A DNA stretch of 64,000 bases from Diphasiastrum complanatum (taxonomy: Eukaryota; Streptophyta; Lycopodiopsida; Lycopodiales; Lycopodiaceae), in contig CM055100.1 of NCBI GenBank assembly GCA_029204225.1, positions 29,402,649-29,466,648 of the forward strand. The letters are read 5' to 3'. Numbering within the stretch: position 1 is the first letter of the stretch; each line of letters begins with the position of its first letter. The position numbers and the translations under genes were made by a program. The notes under the pieces are model-generated. The model was not told the origin of the DNA. It worked only from the letters and a program-made list of their open reading frames with translations, and searched no databases. Shown piece by piece: positions 57,372 through 64,000 of this stretch.

Positions 57372-57988
57372 ACACTATGGTATTTGGTATGTGCAACAAG
57401 GAACAAATCTAATGCAATCTGAAGTGGATGAATTAAACTAGATGTCAATGAAAATATGTTCATGCACCAACCCATCATTAGCTTACAAGATCTTTTTCAT
57501 ATGTTTGCTTTGCCCTCGAAGGGTTTGTCTTAGGGTATCCTAGAGGTAGACCTAGTTGTTCAAACATCAATTGTTACTTTTTTCTCTATTGTGTTCTATG
57601 TGGACTTCTATTTTGGTTTGGTTTGTAATAAGTCTAAAATAAACCTGATATGTCCATTTCATATATTCAAGAGAATTCTCCAGAGAGCCTACTACAAATG
57701 TGACTGTGGGTTTTATTATGTGTGCATTTTTTTTCTAGTATTGTATTCATTTATTTTATTATTCTTTGATCATGAATTTCTAAAAATCCAATGAAATAAA
57801 ACTCGCATTACTCGCAAATATTTACTCACAATTTGTCATGCCCCAGAATGCTAGTACAACTCCAACATCAAAATGATGCAAAACAATGTAGCTAGTCTCA
57901 ACATATCTTGACAATTTGCACACATTCACATGAAATTGCTCAAACATGAGATAGAACAAGTAAAATAAATATGAAAAACACTTCCTTG
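57372..57988. other. No gene; AT-rich DNA
   Basis: Short frames only, including a Phe-rich one at 57591-57794 that is judged chance. Confidence 0.4.
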
Positions 57989-58612
57989 CTACTCCTTTGG
58001 CCTTACTTGAGTCTTCAAACACCTACAAAAATAGATTGAAAGTATCTTTGCCAAAGAATCACTTGAATTTTGCTCATCAACACCATCGTCATCAAAAGTA
58101 AAACTTCCTTGCTTCTCATCTTGATCTCTCTTTTTCTTGAAGCACTCACTAGCAAAATGTCTTTTGACTCCACAATAGAAACATTTTAGCTTAGATCTAT
58201 CTTTCCTCTTGCCAACAAAAGTAGAATCCCCACCTTGATATTGCCCTTTAGACCACTTTCCTTTGCCTTTGCCCAAAGATTTTCCTATTAAGGGTTAGTA
58301 CCCTTGATGTAGACTTGGACTCATAAAGATTCTTCAAAGCTTCCCAAGCCTCACTTGATGAAGTACGCTTACCAACTTCCTTGAGAAGTTCATTTTATAA
58401 CATTCATCTTGATCACATGAAGAGCTTTCTTTGCCCTCCTATCTTACCTCAATTGTTTTTGAGGTGCCAAAGGGCTTTCCTCCACACTTACAACAATATC
58501 CATCAACTCATTCATCTCAAGGAGAGACTCCATTCTCACCTTCCAAGTAGAATAGTTGCTTCAGGTAAACCTATCAATTCTTTCCAACATGAAGCCTCCA
58601 TTTGTAGCCATG
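57989..58612 (-). pseudogene. Copia gag, internally deleted
   Basis: Starts MATNGGFMLERIDRFT near 58612, with NYSTWKVRMESLLEMNELMD and ALHVIKMNVIK, then a large deletion to the basic linker GKGKGKWSKGQYQGGDSTF and the zinc knuckle CFYCGVKRHFASEC, followed by an acidic tail. The same family is at 35031-35430. Many stops in the N-terminal half. Confidence 0.85.
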
Positions 58613-59633
58613 TTGCAATGACTTGATCTTCGCTCTCAACCCATTCCAATGCACAAAGCACTCTCTTGAATGTCAACAAATGAACTGAATAACAAATCAC
58701 AAAGATATGGAACCTCTCAAATCTCTTTCTTGCACCAAACCTAGCAAATCCAACACATAGAATGAAAGATACTTGATCAACAAATGATCAACCTACAATC
58801 TTGTAAACTTTTGTACTTTCTAAGATTGAAATACACTCTTGAAAAGTCCAGCAACTTCAAATACAAGAGATTCAATCAAAAATAGATATAGAAGTCCTTG
58901 GCATATTTGGATGTGCTTGTCTAAGCTATCAACATTTGGAAGGTTCTAGATCTATTCCAAACAATGGACTAGATTCAATGCACCTAAATCAACCAATTAG
59001 AGAAGGCCAAAACTTGACCTTATCAACCTGCCTAACATGCTAGAAATAGTAAATGAACTATTCTTAAGCCTTATTAACAATGTAAAGATTATTTCTAAGT
59101 CTAAATTGCATATTGGCCAAAATTGCCAATTTTAAACTAGACATGATAAATCTCAAACTAGTTGACAATTTCTCACACCTGTTAGGGCTCCCCTTAGTAG
59201 ATCTTTATAGCTTCCTCCATGGATGAGTATAACTTCTTGCAGACATTATCTGACTATCCCAACGCCCTACTTTGGCTTCTTACAGATCCAAAATTAATCT
59301 CCTATAGCCAAAACTTTGACACTTTTTGATTATAAACCCTAGCCAACAAAAACCCAGTTTTGTTGCACAATTTTGGAACCACTTTTCATTCTTTTTTTTA
59401 AAACTAAATCACAATAACTACCCTAGCGATCCAGCAACATGTCCCAATTCTTGTTTTCAACAGACCATTCCTCAATTCACCACTAATTGAATCCGTTATG
59501 AGCACTTTTCTATGGACTGTCTCATAGCTTCCCTTCTATGCAATTTTTTTTAACTTTGATTCTGCAAATCAACTTCATACCATTCCGAATCAAAGGGATT
59601 TGAGTCGCCAATCACCCCGGACCATCCTGCACC
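58613..59633. other. No gene; retroelement leader-like DNA
   Basis: Upstream of the gag remnant; no clear PBS or LTR edge. Contains a piece like 6655-6900 and 60895-61140 (GGCCAAAATTGCCAA). Confidence 0.4.
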
Positions 59634-60060
59634 CTACTTATAATCATAAAATTTGTCTTCCAAAAAGAGTACATCTCGATTGACAAAGATTCGTCCCGAT
59701 TCGACATCATGAATTTTATAAGCTTTGTGTGAAGTCCAATATCCAATGAAGATATTTTTATAGCTAATAGGGTCAAGCTTCTTTCTCAAGTCAGAACAGA
59801 TTTGCATGTAGCATAGACATCCGAATAATTGAAGGTTCTTTAGACTTGGTTTGTAACCATAGTAGGCTTTGAAGGGAGTCTTGGAGTTGACAATTTTGGT
59901 GCTCAAATAATTTTGCAAATAGAGGTGGTAGAAATAGCTAAAGCCCAAAATTTCATGGGTAGCTGAGCATTTGATAGCATTGTTTGTGCTGCATCTAATA
60001 ATGTTTGGTTCTTCATTTCAGCTATTCCATTCTACTATGGGATGTAGTTGGTGGTGAACT
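59634..60060 (-). pseudogene. Copia integrase C-terminal half
   Basis: HQFTTNYIP and NGIAEMKNQTLLDAAQTML (catalytic Glu region, Arg changed to Met), then LSTKIVNSKTPFKAYYGYKP, LKNLQLFGCLCYMQ and DVESGRIFVNRDVLFLEDKF. A frameshift falls near 59950. It lies downstream of an RT fragment, the reverse of normal copia order. Confidence 0.85.
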
Positions 60061-60098
60061 GATGATGCATGTCCACACGAAGATCATGACATATATGA

Positions 60099-60515
60099 TC
60101 AATCCAATGATCTACTAATAGAGATATTTGCATATCTCTTTCTTTTCTTGCTCAGTCTTCGGACGCATGTCCTTAAATGGTTTGAATCCTGGTCCATAGT
60201 CGCGTCTATCAACTTGCAATCTTCCATGCCATACTTGTGGAGTACATTGATTAGATACTTTTGCTGGCTTATGGCAATTCTTTTGCTTGTTCTGTCCCTT
60301 GTGATCTCCATGTCAAGTAGGTAGTGTATTGGGCCCGAATCAGTCGTTTTAAATTCCTTCAAAAGTAGAGTTTTTGTCTCATGCAATAGCTGATTCGAAT
60401 TGTTGATAATTAATGAATCATTGACATATTGTGCTATTATAACATAGCTAGAGCCTTTGTATTGAAAGTACACATTCGAATATGTAGAACTGGAAGTAAA
60501 TTGATGCTGCAACAA
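60099..60515 (-). pseudogene. Copia RT C-terminal half
   Basis: 138 codons open: STYSNVYFQYKGSSYVII, QYVNDSLIIN at the YVDD position (first Asp changed to Asn), KEFKTTDSGPIHYLLDMEIT, ISQQKYLINVLHKYGMEDCK. The N-terminal half of RT and RNase H are missing. Confidence 0.88.
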
Positions 60516-61135
60516 GAATCTATTCTATCAAACTAGGCGCATGGAGTGTCAAAATTTAAGATCCAAACTGATCCTAAACATAGATCAAGGCACAATAGAA
60601 GATGCACAAAAATCAATCTCAAGATATACCCAACATAACTTGCAAGTCAAAATATGAATTGATCTAAAGTAATTCTCTATAAACAAGCCATACAAAAAAA
60701 AATATCATTTATTACCACTCTCCAGTAGAGATTGATCAAGCTTACAACATATAGTTTACTTACAAGTAGAAGATAACCACAAATAACATGCTAGTCTCGA
60801 CTCTAAAGCATCCAAAATGGAAATACTTTTAAGTAAACATATTTTCAATGTAGACCTTGCTATTTATAGTAGTTAATGAAGAGAGTCCCCAAATGGATGA
60901 GTTTAGCCAACCTTATCAACAATCCACCCCGTAAAATAGTCATATTGGCCAAAATTGCCAAACTAGAGTTAAAAATGAACTTTGAATGACTAAGTAATAA
61001 ACTTGGAACCAACCTAAAAATAGTCATGTGTACTGGTTTTACATGTGTGAACCAACATGTATATTTTATTTGCAGATTTGGCCTCATATAGACCCAAATT
61101 GCCAAACTATGTAGAAAACTAGTCGACATTACATG
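60516..61135. other. AT-rich repeat, no gene
   Basis: 60895-61135 is a diverged copy of 6655-6900 (CTTGGAACCAAC, ATTGCCAA, ACATGTGTGA), so it belongs to a dispersed repeat, probably an LTR. Confidence 0.5.
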
Positions 61136-61339
61136 CCTAAAATGGTGAAGCATGACTCTGATTTTGACAGAAATGCGAAAAAGCTTTTTGAAAAAGATAT
61201 GTTTTTGGAGGTAAGATTTATATAATGCTTCTAAACCCAAGAAACATTAAATAAATCATTTACCTCCAAAACAATATCTTTTTCAAAAAGCTTTTTTGCA
61301 TTTGTGTCAAAATCAGAGTCATACTTCACCGTTTTAGGC
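61136..61339. repeat. ~95-bp-arm palindrome
   Basis: Arm 61136-61231 and arm 61241-61339 are reverse complements with a handful of differences, separated by about 9 bp. Both arms read the same peptide on their own strand (SDFD.NAKKLFEKD..LEV). Confidence 0.9.
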
Positions 61340-61395
61340 TTGTCGTGGTTTGGAACTTTCAATTTCACTTTTGCATGCCTTTGTCGAGAAAACAA

Positions 61396-62640
61396 TACTG
61401 GAGCTGAACGGTTGGAACATTCCCGAAAAATCTGTGAGGATTTTCTCAAAAACATTTAGGAAGCAATTCGGAGTGGCAGATCATCTTTCAATTCTTACAA
61501 GGAAGTTGAATTTTTTTTCAACAATCTTGCTGATAATCCTAAGAGATTTCATAATATATTTGTTCTTGATACAACTGTTTCAGATATTTTTGAAGTAGAT
61601 TCAGTGCCACTTATACCAGTTATGGATGCTCCTCCACTGAGATTCACTCCTATTTCCAAGATCAAATATGATCATTTCAAAGGCACATCATTAGATGATA
61701 TTCATAATTATATGTCGCAATTCGAATCTATTGTCATTTCCAAGAAATAGTTGCGGACAAATTGCAAATATTTCCTGGACTATTGCGGAAGCAAACGAGA
61801 ATTTGGTATAGTCAGATGGACAGAACTCTGATCACAATCTGGGATCAACTTAAGGAGGTGCTCTTTAAGCAATTCTAAGAAATCAGATATTTAACACGAG
61901 TGCTTGCTCAACTAAATTCTGTATGGAAGAAAGATAAAGAATCTTTGCGAAGATATACTCAGAATGTTCGAAATCTTATTGCAAGCTAGTGGGAGAATAT
62001 CTTGTGGCCATGCAATCGAATGGTATTTGGTGGGTCTACCTTCTAAGATGGACCAATATTTTCGCCAAAGGCGAATGGACTCATTTTCTAACATTATAGA
62101 TCTGCTGAAAAGTTTTGAAACATCGACAATCGCAAGGAAGAGAAGGGCTATACCCAAGCCTAAGAAGAAGAGTTTGAAGAATGATGACTCTTTGTCTGAA
62201 GATAGTAATTCATCTTCCGACTCCAACTCAAGTTTTGAATCTACTTCTTCAAGTTCCGAAACCTCAGAAGATATGAGAATTATTAAAAGAGAAAAAAATA
62301 AAAAGAAGTCTAAGAAAATTGAGCCTCTACATTAATTCGACAAACATATGAAGAAGAAAATTACAGATTTGACTTCTAGAACGCATGACCTTCAAGTACA
62401 GATATCGAAAGTGAAGGAGAAGCGAAGAAAGTTACCTAAAACAAATCCAAGCCTATGGTGTACCAGATGCAATTCCTCAGGACGTACCCATACTGATTGT
62501 CTACACAATCCAATAGCTTATGTGGAGTATAATAACTTGGCGAGTTATTGTATTTGTGCGAAGCTGATGGAGATGAGTCTTGGTCATTTATACAAGGCAA
62601 TCCACCACAAATGCAATAGTCAAAACCAAAATTTGCACTA
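61396..62640 (+). pseudogene. Ty3/gypsy gag
   Basis: N-terminal GAERLEHSRKICEDFLKNI, FNSYKEVEFFFNNLADNPK, FKGTSLDDIHNYMSQFESI; core TRIWYSQMDRTLITIWDQL, FKQF, LAQLNSVWKKDKESLRRY; then KMDQYFRQRRMDSFSNII, a Ser/acid-rich stretch and a Cys/His cluster CTRCNSSGRTHTDC.HN. Stops and frameshifts are present. It parallels the gag at 10268-11027. Confidence 0.85.
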
Positions 62641-63180
62641 GGAGATTTGTTCCTATGTAGACTATGGCAACAATGTAGAAAATTGTTTATGACACCAAAT
62701 TAACAACCAAAATGAGTGCCAAAAACCTATTTTAACTGTGTTGTAAGACATTATTCACCAGAATGTCCAGAACCTAGAAGATAAGTCAGCTATACTCCTT
62801 TATGTTCAAACTGTGCAGGAATTGCAATGGCATGTGGACTATTCTTTTTTGCCAGATGTAATGGGTTATTCATGGTCAGATTGGGAAACCCCCTAGGAGA
62901 AACATGATTTTTTTATTACTTTGGAATAAGTTCGATCTTAAAAAATTTTGGTTAATCCTTTCGGCAGTGTAGAACTGTATATAGGATGTACATTAATGTA
63001 TGCATTAGATTATTTAAAACAAAAAAAAATCGAAATTTTTGACTATTATGCGGTACAAATCGATTATTGGTGGTATTTTTGCTAATTCGATCTCTACAAG
63101 CCCAAGAAAGAACCATATTTTGCAAGGTTCGACAGAGAGAACCTCCTGTGGGATTTGGATGTGTCCTACCTAGAGCTTTG
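62641..63180 (+). other. Gypsy linker, protease and RT fingers not recognisable
   Basis: Between gag and the RT palm. No DSG protease site and no RT finger motifs are visible, so these parts are deleted or decayed. Confidence 0.5.
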
Positions 63181-64000
63181 GAGCATATACATCGACTGGG
63201 AGGAGCACTACCATTTGTATTACGAGAATGTAATCTTCTTGGACGATCTGTGCGTGCATGGACCAGACTCATAACACTTATCCAATTTGGAGAAGGTGCT
63301 ACAAAAATGTTGCAATTTTCATATCTCCTTGAACCCAGAAAAATGTCAATTTTGGGTTACACATGGCTTGATTCTCGGCCATATAGTGTCAAGACACGAG
63401 ATCGCCACAGACCTATCAAAGATCAGGATTATTGTTGATCTACCACCACCGGGGACGATCCGCAAAGTCTACATCTTCATGGGTCATGCTAACTATTATA
63501 GGATCTTCATTTTAGATTTTGTGAAGTTAGCCCGACCAATTTACAAACTCACAAAGGATCCACATTGGAATGAGAAAGCCCTAAAGGCTTTCCAAAAGCT
63601 TAAAGATGCATTGGTTTTAGCACCAATCTTACGTCCACCCAATTGGTCCATTGAGTTTCATGTGCATACGGACGCATCGAAGTATGCAGTTGGAGCAGTC
63701 TTAACCCAACTAGGAGAACACAAAAAGGATTTCCCAATCCGATTTGCAAGCCGACAGCTCAGTGATACAGAAATGAATTATTCAACCACAGAGCAGGAAG
63801 CACTAGCGATGATCTATGTGGTTAAGAAATTTTGGCACTACTTGATGGCCACACATTTTGCTTTTTATACGGACCATCAACCCTTGCTCTATTTTGTTAA
63901 CAAAACTTGCAACACAAGGAGAATCACTAGATGGCTACTTTTGTTGTTGGAGTTTGATTTTCGGATAGTAGTCCACAAGGGAAAACAACACTACATGGCA
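63181..64000 (+). pseudogene. Ty3/gypsy RT and RNase H, runs off window
   Basis: From the catalytic loop VIFLDDLCVHGPD (about 63230-63270) through LSNLEKVLQKC, PEKCQFWVTHGLILGHIVS, KIRIIVDLPPPG, YIFMGHANYYR, ALKAFQKLKDALVLAPIL, FHVHTDASKYAVGAVLTQ (RNase H), STTEQEALAMIYVVKKFWH and YTDHQPLLYFVNK to HKGKQHYMA at the edge. It matches the minus-strand copy at 43948-44588. One stop follows GPDS; otherwise it is open. The rest of pol lies beyond 64000. Confidence 0.92.

Noticed and set aside
61231-61455. 74-codon minus-strand ORF across the palindrome
   Set aside because: It overlaps the palindrome arm and the start of gypsy gag on the other strand; open reading there is better explained by the inverted duplication.
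63067-63438. 123-codon plus-strand ORF as a separate gene
   Set aside because: Its second half is an off-frame reading of the gypsy RT loop and thumb (in-frame product is LDDLCVHG...); the first half has no family motif.

Overview
This is nuclear DNA from a land plant, most likely a seed plant with a large, repeat-rich genome. The evidence is an intron-split plant-type adenine phosphoribosyltransferase gene with clean GT-AG junctions, G-box promoter elements, LTR retrotransposons primed by initiator-Met tRNA (TGGTATCAGAGC sites) or Asp-type tRNA (TGGCGCCGTTGTC sites), and long TC/GA and AT microsatellites. The species cannot be named from the sequence. All functional calls rest on reading conserved motifs by eye; no database search was run.

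Layout. 840-3795 (minus) holds the one intact host gene, a six-exon APT gene of 184 codons, with a TATA box and three CACGTG boxes upstream. From about 4.1 kb to the end the window is almost entirely nested, broken and truncated LTR retrotransposons with AT-rich repeats between them. Ty1/copia remnants lie at 7.1-8.8 (minus), 12.9-14.2 (minus), 20.2-27.0 (plus), 27.0-29.7 (minus), 33.1-35.4 (minus, unusual pol), 36.9-41.2 (plus, the most complete), 44.6-50.0 (minus), 54.3-55.6 (minus), 58.0-58.6 (minus) and 59.6-60.5 kb (minus, scrambled). Ty3/gypsy remnants lie at 7.5-8.1 (LTR piece), 10.1-11.1 plus an upstream LTR (minus), 16.9-18.0 (plus, 3' end), 21.1-23.2 (plus, nested with an intact target-site duplication), 41.7-44.6 (minus) and 61.4-64.0 kb (plus, running off the window).

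Non-retrotransposon material includes exon-like blocks of a decayed gene at 8.9-10.1 kb whose last block resembles the PGD motif region of DNA amino-methyltransferases, an exon-like block at 12.4-12.7 kb, an unidentified decayed coding stretch at 52.0-52.5 kb, two foldback elements flanking a possibly organelle-derived segment at 55.7-56.3 kb, and near-perfect palindromes at 16.2, 56.2 and 61.1-61.3 kb. No CRISPR array, operon, rRNA or tRNA gene was seen. The main biology is the history of nesting, deletion and recombination among elements; the only gene likely to make a working protein is APT, for purine salvage.
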